The translations under genes and the position numbers were made by a program. From positions 1 through 27,746 of the forward strand of contig CAYHQN010000049.1 of the NCBI GenBank assembly GCA_964358545.1: DNA of 27,746 nt, read 5' to 3'. How positions within the stretch are numbered: position 1 is the first letter of the stretch; every line of letters begins with the position of its first letter. The notes under the pieces are model-generated. The model did no database searches. It was not told the DNA's origin and worked only from the letters and a program-made list of their open reading frames with translations. Below are positions 1 to 9,000 of this stretch, in pieces. The DNA comes from CAINVV01 sp031432175 (GTDB lineage Bacteria; Bacteroidota; Bacteroidia; Bacteroidales; Prolixibacteraceae).

Positions 1-1391
1 GTCAGGAACCCTTTGGGCGGCATGTCCAAAGCGGTATAATAGGAGATGGGCTCTTCCGTCACGAGCATGCCGCCGGCGTGAATCGTCCGCATGTTGGGAA
101 AATCGAGCACCTCCTGCCCCAGTGTCTTGATCAGATTGGCCGTCTCGTAGTTGTTGTAGCTGTTTTCCGGATCGTTCACCAGCAGGTCGATCTCCTCCTT
201 CGGTAATCCGAATACCTTGCCCAGCTCCCTGAGGATCGACTTGTCGCGGAAGGTGGAGGTGGCGCCCAGCAGGGCGGCATGGTTCTTCCCGTATCTTTTG
301 AAGATGTAGTCCTGCACCTGGTCGCGGTCTTTCCACGAGAAATCGATGTCGAAATCGGGCGGACTGGTCCGTTTGGGATTGAGAAAACGTTCGAAATAGA
401 GGTCGAGCTTGATGGGATCCACATCGGTGATCCGCAGGCAGTAGGCCACGATGCTGTTGGCGCCGCTCCCCCGCCCCACATGGGAAAAACCCCTTGACAT
501 GCTGTAGTGGATGATGTCCCAGGCAATCAGGAAATAGGAGGAGAAGCCGAGATTGTCAATGATCTCCAGCTCGTGTTTGATTCGTTCCTTCGCGACCTGG
601 TTGTTTTTGCCGTAACGGTACAACATCCCGTCGTTGGCCAGCTTCTGCAGGAGTAGCCGGTCGTCCTCTTTGGTCTTGCTGTAGGTCCGCTTGTTCTTGC
701 TCACTTTGAATTCGATGTCGATGGAACACTGCTCCATCAGCCACTCCGTGTTTTCGATGATCTCGGGATAGTGCTGAAAGAGCTCGCGCAGTTTCCAGGG
801 AGCCACCATCACCTGATCGGGATCGGCAAACTGGTGGGGCTGTAGCTTGCTCAGCAGGGTGTTGTGGTCGATGGCGCGCAGACATTTGTGGACCAGCAGC
901 GATTTATCGTCCAGGAACGTGACGGGTTGCCACACCACCAGTTTCTCAGGGTAGTTGAGGTAACCGGAGGTGATCAGTTTGTTGATCTGATGGGGACGGA
1001 TACCGGTGAATTCATTGTCGGCCAGCGCCGAACCCGGCATCTTCCCGAAGGGGTAGACCACAAATACCTGGCTGAAATCCGGGGCCTCCTCCTCAAACTT
1101 CTTCCCGCTCAGGTTGTGCCCGGTAAGGTACTCGTTCAGCTCTTTGAACCCCTCCCTGTTTTTGGCGATCCCGGTAAAGAGCAGTTCATCCTCATTCCTG
1201 AACTCCACCCCGGCAATTGGCCTGATGTTCCGCTCCTTCACCTTTTTGATGAATTCGGGGATCCCCATGGAGGTGTTGATATCCGTCAGTGCAAGCGCGG
1301 ATATCCCCTTCACCACGGCCTGATCCAGCAGCTGATCGATGCCCATGGTGCCGTAGCGGAGACTGTAATAGGAGTGCGTGTTGAGGTACAT
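1..1391 (-). CDS. dnaE: DNA polymerase III alpha subunit, DnaE-type (partial, C-terminus outside window)
   Basis: The reading frame runs from ATG at 1391 off the left edge, giving 463 full codons. The N-terminus is a PHP domain (THSYYSLRYGT near residues 5-15, ALTDINTSMG near 35-44). Several usual PHP metal histidines are replaced (Tyr and Ile), so phosphoesterase/proofreading activity is doubtful. The polymerase palm follows: GFSHVGRGSGANS near residue 301 and the catalytic PDFDIDF with Asp346 and Asp348, then RDQVQDYIFKRYG. The palm aspartates lie about 55 residues earlier than in E. coli DnaE (Asp401/403). That suggests the compact second DnaE of Bacteroidota rather than the main replicase, but this is inference. 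It lies 48 bases downstream of dinB on the same strand, a pairing typical of translesion synthesis cassettes. G+C in a sampled stretch is near 58%, higher than in the right part of the window. Confidence 0.93.
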   Translation of the reverse strand, partial: MYLNTHSYYSLRYGTMGIDQLLDQAVVKGISALALTDINTSMGIPEFIKKVKERNIRPIAGVEFRNEDELLFTGIAKNREGFKELNEYLTGHNLSGKKFEEEAPDFSQVFVVYPFGKMPGSALADNEFTGIRPHQINKLITSGYLNYPEKLVVWQPVTFLDDKSLLVHKCLRAIDHNTLLSKLQPHQFADPDQVMVAPWKLRELFQHYPEIIENTEWLMEQCSIDIEFKVSKNKRTYSKTKEDDRLLLQKLANDGMLYRYGKNNQVAKERIKHELEIIDNLGFSSYFLIAWDIIHYSMSRGFSHVGRGSGANSIVAYCLRITDVDPIKLDLYFERFLNPKRTSPPDFDIDFSWKDRDQVQDYIFKRYGKNHAALLGATSTFRDKSILRELGKVFGLPKEEIDLLVNDPENSYNNYETANLIKTLGQEVLDFPNMRTIHAGGMLVTEEPISYYTALDMPPKGFL

Positions 1392-1406
1392 CTTGCTTGT
1401 CGTTTT

Positions 1407-1439
1407 AAACCTTCGAGGTCTTGAAGACCTCGAAGGTTT
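1407..1439. repeat. 33-nt near-perfect palindrome between dinB and dnaE
   Basis: Arm 1407-1422 (AAACCTTCGAGGTCTT) is the exact reverse complement of arm 1424-1439, with one base between. It sits just after the dinB stop and 15 bases before the dnaE ATG, and ends in a T-run on the plus strand. It could act as a terminator/attenuator between the two genes or be a dispersed palindromic repeat. The core resembles intergenic palindromes I recall from Bacteroidota genomes; this was not checked. Confidence 0.8.
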
Positions 1440-2597
1440 TTATTTTGCCACCATCCCCGAGGCGCGCCGGATCGCCCCCGCCCCAAAGCGAAGCCGGATC
1501 TTGTCCATGGAGAGATAGAGTTTGATCTGCTCTTCGTTGTCGTCGAACAGGTTCAGCTGCTGCACGCCGTGGATCAGTCCGCCAAGTTTCACCCCGATCA
1601 GGCGGATCAGCATCCTTCGTTCGTACAGCCGCCTGAACAGCTCCCTGACAGTGGCGATCAGCACATGGTCGAAGGAGGTGTATTCGATCTTTTTTTGCAG
1701 CGTATGGGTGTCATAATTGGCATACCTGATCTTCACCGTTACCACGGAGGTGAGCTTCTCATTTTTACGCAGTTTGAAGCAGAGTTTCTCCGTCATCGAG
1801 ATCATCAGCTGGTCGAGCATCGCCACATCGATGGTATCGGTTTCGAAGGTGCGCTCCTTGCTGATCGACTTCTCCTCGCTGTAGGGCACCACCGGGGTAA
1901 AATCGATGCCGTGGGCGCGCCTCCAGATCTCGATGCCGTTTTTGCCCAGCACGCTCTGAACCATCTCGACAGGAACGGAGCTCAGGGTTTGGATGGTGGA
2001 TACCCCCATCGACCTCAACAGCTGATAGGTCTTGTCTCCAACCATGGGAATTTTTCGGATCGACAACGGATTGAGAAAAGGCTGAACAAAATCTTTGTCA
2101 ACATGTTTTTCCCCGTTGGGTTTGGCTTCGCCTGTGGCAATCTTGCTCACGGTCTTGTTCACCGAGAGGCCGAAGGAGATGGGCAGGCCCGTTTCGCTGA
2201 TGATCGATTGGCGCAGCTCATGCGACCATTTGAGGGCGCCCCAGTAGCGGTCGATCCCGGTAATATCGAGGTAGTGCTCGTCGATGGAGGCCTTTTCGTA
2301 CATCGGGGCCTTTGCGGCAATCACCTCCGTCACCAGTTTGGAATATCTGCTGTAGGAGTCCATGTCGCCGCGGATCACGACCGCATCGCGGCAGAGGTTC
2401 AGCGCCATCTTCATCGGCATGGCCGAATGGACCCCGAACCTCCGTGCCTCGTAGCTACAGCTGGCCACCACTCCCCGGTCGGAGATTCCGCCAATGACCA
2501 CGGGTTTGCCAATGAGGTCCGAATTAAGCAACCGCTCCACCGATACAAAAAATGTATCCAGATCCATGTGTAATATTGTTCTGTCCTGCAACTGCAT
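1440..2597 (-). CDS. dinB: DNA polymerase IV (Y-family, DinB)
   Basis: 385 residues with the complete Y-family layout. Palm motif ILHMDLDTFFVSVE holds catalytic Asp12 and the steric-gate Phe17. KASIDEHYLD holds Asp106-Glu107; His after the Glu replaces the Ala of E. coli Pol IV. The finger motif SCSYEARRFGVHSAMP is near residues 46-61, and the HhH/thumb region is near 175-200 (IRKIPMVGDKT). The little-finger domain ends with a beta-clamp-binding pentapeptide, QLNLF, at 347-351. Pol IV performs error-prone bypass of damaged template. The gene is transcribed toward dnaE, 48 bases away, and divergently from the XRE-S24 regulator, suggesting a damage-inducible unit under that regulator. The start ATG at 2597 gives a normal N-terminus. 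Confidence 0.96.
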   Translation of the reverse strand: MQLQDRTILHMDLDTFFVSVERLLNSDLIGKPVVIGGISDRGVVASCSYEARRFGVHSAMPMKMALNLCRDAVVIRGDMDSYSRYSKLVTEVIAAKAPMYEKASIDEHYLDITGIDRYWGALKWSHELRQSIISETGLPISFGLSVNKTVSKIATGEAKPNGEKHVDKDFVQPFLNPLSIRKIPMVGDKTYQLLRSMGVSTIQTLSSVPVEMVQSVLGKNGIEIWRRAHGIDFTPVVPYSEEKSISKERTFETDTIDVAMLDQLMISMTEKLCFKLRKNEKLTSVVTVKIRYANYDTHTLQKKIEYTSFDHVLIATVRELFRRLYERRMLIRLIGVKLGGLIHGVQQLNLFDDNEEQIKLYLSMDKIRLRFGAGAIRRASGMVAK

Positions 2598-2620
2598 CTC
2601 CCTAGTTTAGCTCGTTACAA

Positions 2621-2726
2621 AATATCACACAGAGTTTCACAGAGGAGCACGGAGTTTCACAGAGTAAAAAATATTTTTCATACTCTCTGTGGTTCTCTGT
2701 GACTCCTCTGTGCAACTCTGTGTAAC
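2621..2726. repeat. Long imperfect inverted repeat built from CACAGAG units
   Basis: Left arm (about 2621-2666) repeats CACAGAG/CACGGAG words; right arm (2681-2726) carries the complementary CTCTGTG words. Pairing extends over roughly 40 positions with a few mismatches and bulges around a 14-base A/T-rich loop. It fills the promoter-proximal side of dinB. Similar CACAGAGTT-type intergenic repeats are recalled from other Bacteroidota, so this is probably a dispersed element rather than a locus-specific operator. Confidence 0.8.
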
Positions 2727-2731
2727 TTTTA

Positions 2732-2763
2732 TTTGGTTCATTCGAAATAATTATTTACTTTTG
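2732..2763 (+). promoter_or_regulatory. Bacteroidota-type promoter for the XRE-S24 regulator
   Basis: The -33 box TTTG (2732-2735) and -7 box TACTTTTG (2756-2763) are separated by 20 bases. This matches the TTTG / TAnnTTTG consensus of the phylum. The predicted transcript start is near 2770, giving a 50-base leader before ATG 2821. Confidence 0.7.
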
Positions 2764-2778
2764 ACTATATAAATGTCA

Positions 2779-2794
2779 ATTGTACGACTACAAT
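2779..2794. promoter_or_regulatory. 16-bp dyad, candidate operator of the S24 regulator
   Basis: ATTGTA (2779-2784), four bases, then TACAAT (2789-2794): a perfect 6-bp dyad. It lies about 10 bases downstream of the predicted transcript start of the regulator gene and upstream of its ATG, where repressor binding would block its own transcription. Assignment to this regulator rests on position only. Confidence 0.5.
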
Positions 2795-2820
2795 ATAATC
2801 AACTTTAAAACATTTGGTAC

Positions 2821-3660
2821 ATGTTCCTCTCAGAAAATTTAAAATTCTTGCGAAAAAGAAGGAAGCTGACGCAGCAGGATCTGGCAGAGACGCTGCATAC
2901 CAAAAGGTCGAGCATCAACAATTATGAGAACGGGACAACCTTCCCGCCTGTGAACATCCTGATCGGTCTCTCCGACCTGTTTCATCTCTCCATCGATACG
3001 CTGGTACGCATCAACCTGTCGGGATTACGCGAGAGCCAGATGTATGTCATCGAACACGGATCGGATGTGTTTGTGAAGGGGAATGAGGTGCGGGTACTGG
3101 CAACTACCGTGGATTCGCAGAACAAGGAGAACATCGAAATTGTATCCATCAAGGCGAAGGCCGGTTATACGACAGGCTATTTTGACCCGGAGTTCATCTC
3201 CGCACTGCCCAATTTTCAACTTCCGATCTTAACGCGGGAGAGAAAATACAGGGCCTTTCAGATTTCGGGGGATTCGATGCTGCCGGTCCGCGACAAAAGC
3301 TGGGTGGTGGGGGAGTATGTGCAGGACCTGCACGCCATCAAAGACGATCACCCCTACATCGTTTTGACCCTGAATGAAGGTATCGTCTTCAAACTAATCA
3401 AGAATGAACTGGCAGGGAAGGGAAGTTTGAAGATGATCTCCACCAATCCAGAATACGATCCCTACGACCTATCAATCAATGAGATCAGGGAGATATGGAA
3501 GTTTGTGCTGTACATGACTGATGAAATTCCCGAACCTGCCGGCAACCGGCAAATCTTCAAGAAGCTGGAGCAGATCCGGCAGGAGATCGGTGAGATCAGT
3601 TTGCGGAGTTCCTTTTCCCCGGTAGGGAATAAACAAAAAACGAATAAACCGATTGAATGA
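2821..3660 (+). CDS. XRE-S24 (LexA/CI-like) self-cleaving transcriptional regulator
   Basis: 279 residues. An N-terminal helix-turn-helix of XRE type (residues 4-62: LKFLRKRRKLTQQDLAETL, then SSINNYENG) is followed by a linker and a C-terminal S24 peptidase fold. Key residues are present: a potential cleavage site Ala114-Gly115 in KAKAGYTTGY, nucleophile Ser152 in ISGDSMLP, and general base Lys191 in VFKLIK. The Ala-Gly to Ser spacing (38) is close to that of LexA (about 35). By family, activated RecA promotes self-cleavage and derepression. Divergent placement next to dinB-dnaE makes it the likely SOS-like switch for those polymerases. The final 40 residues (an Arg/Glu/Lys-rich helix) extend past the usual S24 end. 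A prophage-type CI origin is possible, but no phage genes are nearby. Confidence 0.9.
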   Translation: MFLSENLKFLRKRRKLTQQDLAETLHTKRSSINNYENGTTFPPVNILIGLSDLFHLSIDTLVRINLSGLRESQMYVIEHGSDVFVKGNEVRVLATTVDSQNKENIEIVSIKAKAGYTTGYFDPEFISALPNFQLPILTRERKYRAFQISGDSMLPVRDKSWVVGEYVQDLHAIKDDHPYIVLTLNEGIVFKLIKNELAGKGSLKMISTNPEYDPYDLSINEIREIWKFVLYMTDEIPEPAGNRQIFKKLEQIRQEIGEISLRSSFSPVGNKQKTNKPIE

Positions 3661-3672
3661 TGTTGTGCTGTG

Positions 3673-3700
3673 GCGGTTGATCCCCTGATGGGGAAACCGC
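3673..3700. other. Nested hairpin just after the regulator stop
   Basis: Outer stem GCGGTT (3673-3678) pairs with AACCGC (3695-3700). Inner stem CCCC (3682-3685) pairs with GGGG (3690-3693) around a TGAT loop. There is no T-run, so it is more likely an RNA 3' structure or small repeat than an intrinsic terminator. Confidence 0.5.
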
Positions 3701-3778
3701 ATCCCAGATGTCTTGTTCTATTGAGCTTAATGCCCTGACGGGCAAAATTCCTCAAACTCCTGGACGAGACTCAAAATC

Positions 3779-3817
3779 AAAAAGGCCGTCTCAAAATAGA
3801 TTTAGACGGCCCTTTTT
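3779..3817. terminator. Bidirectional terminator between XRE-S24 and gdhA
   Basis: AAAAAGGCCGTCT (3779-3791) pairs with AGACGGCCCTTTTT (3804-3817), leaving one bulged C and a 12-base loop. A-run on one side and T-run on the other serve both converging genes. Confidence 0.85.
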
Positions 3818-3839
3818 AGTCAATAAATCCCGGCAAGGA

Positions 3840-5192
3840 TTATACCACTCCCTGAGCGATCATGGCATCAGCCACTTTGATGAAACCTCCAATGTTGGCG
3901 CCTTTGACGTAATTGATGAATCCGTCTTTCTCGGTACCATATTTCACGCAAGTTTCGTGAATATCGATCATGATCCGGTGCAAACGGGCGTCAACCTCTT
4001 CACTCGACCATGGCAAACGCATGGAGTTCTGGGCCATTTCGAGTCCGGATGTGGATACACCGCCCGCATTGGCCGCCTTCCCCGGTCCGTAAAGGATTTT
4101 TGCACCGAGGAATACCTCCACAGCCTCAGGGGTAGATGGCATATTGGCTCCCTCGGAGACGACAAAACAGCCGTTTTTGACGAGCAGTCTGGCATCATCC
4201 TCATTGATCTCATTCTGGGTCGCACACGGGAAAGCCGCATCGCATTTGATGCCCCATGGGGTCTGACCTTCATGGTATTCAGCGCCGTATTTATCGGCAT
4301 ACTCTTTGATGCGTCCGCGGCGAATGTTTTTCAATTCAAGGACATAGGCAAGTTTTTCTTCATTGAACCCGGCCGGATCGTAGACAAATCCGGCAGAATC
4401 AGACAAGGTAACAACCTTTGCACCCATGTGGATCAATTTCTCCACTGCATACTGCGACACATTCCCGGAACCGGAAACAACGGCTATCTTTCCTTTCAAA
4501 TCCTTTCCACGTGTCTTTAACATCTGATCTGCAAAATAAACAGCGCCGTAGCCAGTTGCTTCCGGACGGATCAAACTGCCACCCCATTCAATGGCTTTGC
4601 CAGTCAAAACACCGGTAAATTCATTCCGGATTCGTTTGTACTGACCATACAGGTAACCAATTTCACGTCCGCCAACGCCTATGTCACCAGCCGGAACGTC
4701 TGTGTCTGCTCCGATATACCGCTGCAATTCGGTCATAAAACTTTGGCAGAAGCGCATCACTTCGTTGTCTGATTTCCCTTTTGGATCAAAATCTGAGCCA
4801 CCTTTACCACCACCCATTGGCAGGGTGGTCAGGCTGTTCTTAAATACCTGTTCGAAGGCCAGGAATTTCAGGATACCCAGGTTTACTGTCGGGTGGAAAC
4901 GCAGTCCGCCCTTGTAAGGACCAATGGCACTGCTCATTTGAATACGAAAGCCTCTGTTTACCTGGATCTCTCCATCATCATCGACCCATGGGACCCTGAA
5001 CATCATCACTCTTTCAGGTTCTACCATCCGTTCCAGCACCTTGGCATATTGGTATTTTGGGTTCTCGTCGATGAAAGGCATCAGCGATTCGACCACCTCT
5101 TTTACTGCCTGGTGAAACTCAGATTCTCCGGGATTTTTGGCAATTACCTTTGCCATGAACTCATTTACTTTTACATCCAAAATGTCGGCCAT
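3840..5192 (-). CDS. gdhA: NADP-type glutamate dehydrogenase
   Basis: 450 residues from the ATG at 5192 (MADILDVKVNEF), close to the family's usual length. The longer open frame upstream begins with TTG and adds 26 residues unlike the family. It catalyses reductive amination of 2-oxoglutarate with ammonium in the cytoplasm. Visible motifs: GPYKGGLRFHPTVN (Lys94), LPMGGGKGGSDFDPKGKSD with catalytic Lys130, DVPAGDIGVGGREIGY with Asp170, and the Rossmann motif VVSGSGNVSQYAVEKL near 240. NADP preference is inferred from the hexameric 450-residue class, not proven. It follows the LuxR-type gene on the same strand after a 189-base gap, so it probably has its own promoter; no clear TAnnTTTG box is visible there. 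Confidence 0.96.
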   Translation of the reverse strand: MADILDVKVNEFMAKVIAKNPGESEFHQAVKEVVESLMPFIDENPKYQYAKVLERMVEPERVMMFRVPWVDDDGEIQVNRGFRIQMSSAIGPYKGGLRFHPTVNLGILKFLAFEQVFKNSLTTLPMGGGKGGSDFDPKGKSDNEVMRFCQSFMTELQRYIGADTDVPAGDIGVGGREIGYLYGQYKRIRNEFTGVLTGKAIEWGGSLIRPEATGYGAVYFADQMLKTRGKDLKGKIAVVSGSGNVSQYAVEKLIHMGAKVVTLSDSAGFVYDPAGFNEEKLAYVLELKNIRRGRIKEYADKYGAEYHEGQTPWGIKCDAAFPCATQNEINEDDARLLVKNGCFVVSEGANMPSTPEAVEVFLGAKILYGPGKAANAGGVSTSGLEMAQNSMRLPWSSEEVDARLHRIMIDIHETCVKYGTEKDGFINYVKGANIGGFIKVADAMIAQGVV

Positions 5193-5381
5193 TGTAATGT
5201 TTTTTGTTATGAATAATTGAATAAATCGCTTTATTGGCTGACTGGTGAGAGACCAATTCCGCTTCCGCAATAAAAATAATATCCATAACCCATGGGACAG
5301 CCGAACCTAAGTGCATTTACGTGTTTTACGTAAGGAGAATAAGTTCCGGGGGCTAATGCGCCAATAGTACTTGGGGCACTT

Positions 5382-6035
5382 TCAAATCTCTATAATGTTG
5401 TTTTTGATGGCAAATTTGATCATATCGACAGTGCTTTTCAGGTTTAGCTTCTGCATGATGTGGTTCTTGTGCGACTCCACCGTGCGGACACTGATGAAAA
5501 AATGGTCTGCAATCTCCTGATTGGTGTAGCTTTCGCCCCAGAGTTTGAGAATTTCGATTTGACGCGAACTTAAATTGTCAGTCTCTGCACGTTGGTTCTG
5601 CCCATCGGATTTCATGCTTGAGATATATCTGTTGAGCAACAGATGGGTGATGGAGGCACTGTAGAAGTCGTGACCGTTCCGCAAAGTATAAATGGCCTCG
5701 ATGAGGCTGTTACGGTCTGAATCTTTGCCCAAAAAACCTTTGGCCCCGGCCTTGATGGTCTTCAGGACAATTTCCTCGCTGTCAATCACAGAGGTTACCA
5801 GAATTTTCAGTTTGGTATAGCTAAAATTCAGTTGTACAATCAGGTTAAGATTTCGTACGGATATTTCGTGCATGTTGAGGACCAGTACATGCACCTGCAA
5901 CGACTTCAACTTTTCTGTCAGCACATTCCGGTCACTGCAGACAAGCACCACCCTAAAATCGGAAACACCAGACAACAATCCCGAAAGGCCCTCCAGAACC
6001 AGTTTGTGTTCATCAAAAATTGCAATATCGATCAT
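5382..6035 (-). CDS. LuxR/NarL-type response regulator with atypical (Asn) receiver
   Basis: 217 residues. Receiver domain (1-120) has the acidic pair Asp8-Glu9, a conserved Thr (ILVTSV) and Lys (FLGKDS). The position expected for the phospho-acceptor Asp, in VLVLNMHEIS, is Asn54 (codon AAC on the minus strand). The C-terminal LuxR helix-turn-helix (about 152-212) is well kept: LSSRQIEILKLWGESYTNQEIA, then SVRTVESHKNHIMQKLNLKS. It is probably a DNA-binding regulator controlled without classical phosphorylation, or constitutively. The gene begins 36 bases after the stop of the 1279-residue ATP-grasp sensor protein on the same strand, so the two are probably one operon. Confidence 0.92.
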   Translation of the reverse strand: MIDIAIFDEHKLVLEGLSGLLSGVSDFRVVLVCSDRNVLTEKLKSLQVHVLVLNMHEISVRNLNLIVQLNFSYTKLKILVTSVIDSEEIVLKTIKAGAKGFLGKDSDRNSLIEAIYTLRNGHDFYSASITHLLLNRYISSMKSDGQNQRAETDNLSSRQIEILKLWGESYTNQEIADHFFISVRTVESHKNHIMQKLNLKSTVDMIKFAIKNNIIEI

Positions 6036-6071
6036 TCAGGGCGTATTTTCTACAAAAATTAAGCGCAAGTC

Positions 6072-9000
6072 CTATTCGTGCATGATTACAGCGGAAGTTT
6101 TTATCCTTCCATCCATTAAAATCGTCAGCGGTTTGTGAAACTGTACGTGTTTGAAAAAATTGGTTTTGTGTATCACCTTTTGGTTGTTCAGCATATCCCA
6201 GCGAATAAAGTCGGTTGTGGAAGAGTGTTTGACAGAAAAGTAGCCAATGTTCATAGAAGTTACATTGTGAAAAAAATGCGATCCCAAAGAAGAATCCAGC
6301 GGATAGTTATCGAGACTGATTTCAACGATTACCTTGGCTTGCGATATTTGCGACCAGTTGACAGGAATCCCTACAAACCGGTCCCTGCTTCCCCATCTGC
6401 CCGGTCCAATCAATATATATTGCCTGTTGGCTTTGATCATCATATTGTTCAATATCTCTACCTCTGCCGCCATCTCAATTGTTTTCAGTTTATTGAAGGC
6501 GTTGGTATCCACAAAAATTACATCCCTGATATCCTTAACTTCTCCATTCCCGAGACTTGACCGGGTAAACAGGGCCATCTGTGACTTGTCCATCTGGTCG
6601 ATCACGATATTTTGAGTCAGCTGGTTTCCAACCAACGGCTTGATCTGTAAGAGATAAAATGTTGGCAACCCGTTTTGTGCCCGCTCCAGGTCCACGGCAT
6701 ATTCAATTTCGACAGGGGAACCGAATGCCTCCTTGACCGCATTCAGCAATACACTGATTGTTTCAGCCAGGGGAGTATAATTGTATTGCAGAATATCTGC
6801 AAAATTGATGATCCTTGGACCACTGTTTGCCAGTCCGGGTTCGACGCGGTCGTTGTTTGCATTGTAAACGGAGGCACAACGCGTAAGTGTTCCGTGCTTT
6901 TCAGCCTCACTGATATTCAGTAGCTTGAGTGCTGCCAGCTCTCCGTCCTTTAAAAAATCGACCACTTTGAGTTTGCAATCAAGGGCATAAAATTGTACCT
7001 GCGAACTAACAAGCATATCTTTGATGCTGTAAATAGTCACTTTGGGATATTTGGGCGAAAAACGGTACGATTTCCAGCCATCGACCACATAAGTTCCCAA
7101 TCCAACCGCTGCCACCGCAAAACCTTCCTCTGGCTTCATGCTGGCTACCGGATAGAAATTATAGGATTGTGCAACTCCGCTGATGTTCGGATAATAATAG
7201 TCACCATACTGATTGCCAACAAGTACCTGTAGTACAACCGCCATCTTTTCCTCTTCAACTTTGTGGTGGATGATAGAGAAATAATTTCGGGCTTTCTCTG
7301 AAAAGGTGGAGGCAAAAACCAGCTTGATGGCATCACAAAGTTGTTCCAGAACCAGCTTCTTATTGATTTTCCCATTTGGAACGATGTAGGTATCAAATAC
7401 TCCGGCAAATGGCTGGGTTATAGAATCTTCAGATGTACTTGACGACCGGACAGCAATGGGTCTGTCGATTTGTGAAACAAAGACCTTCAGCTTTTTTAAC
7501 AATGATCCGGAAAGCTGGGATTCCACGAAGTGGCCCCTCAGGTCCGCAAACGAAATTTTAGTGTCTACTATTTTATCAAAAAGCTTGTTCTTTGAGATGA
7601 AGTGCTGGAATTCATTGGTTCCAATGACCACCGTGATCGGCGCCAGAATATTGATCTTGTTGGTTAATGTCGGAAATTCAAGGTTGTAGATCAGCGTATT
7701 GATAAAAGCCAAACCACGGCCTTTACCTCCCAGTGAACCACCGCAGAAGGAGACAATATTTTTTTCGTCGAGGGCGGATGTTTCGTCAAAACTTAGAATT
7801 TTCCCCTTTTTCTTCTCTTCACGGTAGTGTTTGATGGAATCCAGAAAGAACTGTCTCATCTCATCCATGTCCCTGAAGGTATTGGCAGCAACAGGATTAA
7901 GTGTTTTTGCCAGCTGAATCTCTCCGCGGGACATCAGCCACAGGGATAGCTGGTTCTCTGAAGCATGCAGGTACAGCGATTCATCAGGAACCTCCTGCAA
8001 CAAAGTTTCAAACTCTCGCAGCGATTTGGCTACCCCGATGGTGTTGCCCTCCTTGTCCCTGAATACAAAATTACCAAACCCCAGATAACTGATCAGGTAA
8101 TGTCTGAGATCGTTCAGCAACGTCTCGGAATTTTTGTTGATGAAGGCGACTCCAAGATCCTTTGCCACCTGTTCGTTCCGGTTTTCAGAGGATTGCAGGA
8201 TGATGGGAATCTTGGAGATATGGGATTTGGCATATCTGATAAAATTCACTCCGGCATGCTTATCCATCTTTCCATTGCGATCGAACTCAACATCGGAAAT
8301 TATACAAAGCAGAAAATCCCTGTACTTGTTAAAGATCGCCACTGCCTCTTCATAATTCCGGGCCAGCAGGATCTTGGGCCTGGAACGCATTTTGGAAATT
8401 TTGTCCAGTTCGTTTTTCTCCACTTCCGGCAACAGTTGCTGAACCTGGCTAAATACGATGTCGTATAAAAACTGAAGGTATTTGGAATAGTAAAGCGGTG
8501 AATCTTCAATCAGCAGAATAACCCGTACCAATCCGATTTTGGTATCATTCTCAACGTTTACCTTGTCCTCAGTTGATTTCACAATGGCAAACAAAATCAG
8601 CGAATCGCCATTCCAGACAAACAGTTTATCTACCGAACGGATAGTAGGTACCAACTCTTCAAAATACTTGATATCGCTTTTCTTGTTCAATAGCAGATAG
8701 ATGGGCAGTGATTCCTTTTTTGAACGGATTTGTTCACTTAAAATTACAGGAGCTTCGCGATCCATCCCTGCCATCAGAATGACCAGGTCAAAATTGGTGG
8801 TTTCCAATAGGCTAAGCGCCTCTTCAGCAGATGAGACACCGGTAATCCTGGGCACAGAAAAGAGACTGTACTGGTAGGCTTCACCCATGAATTTCTCAAA
8901 AAACGAGTCTTCGCTTTCGAGGATAAAAGCATCGTACAAAGTGGCTACAAAAAGGATGTGCTTGATCTTAAAACGCATCATATCCAAGTAAACGTACTTA

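Noticed and set aside
1569..2573. Long plus-strand open frame of 334 codons opposite dinB
   Set aside because: It is a His/Asp-rich shadow of the well-supported dinB gene and has no recognisable domain.
2821..3660. Prophage CI repressor with adjacent prophage
   Set aside because: No phage structural, replication or integrase genes appear in the window; adjacent polymerase genes favour an SOS-like role.
3708..4520. Plus-strand open frame of 270 codons over the gdhA 3' half
   Set aside because: Shadow of gdhA; begins inside the intergenic hairpin/terminator region.
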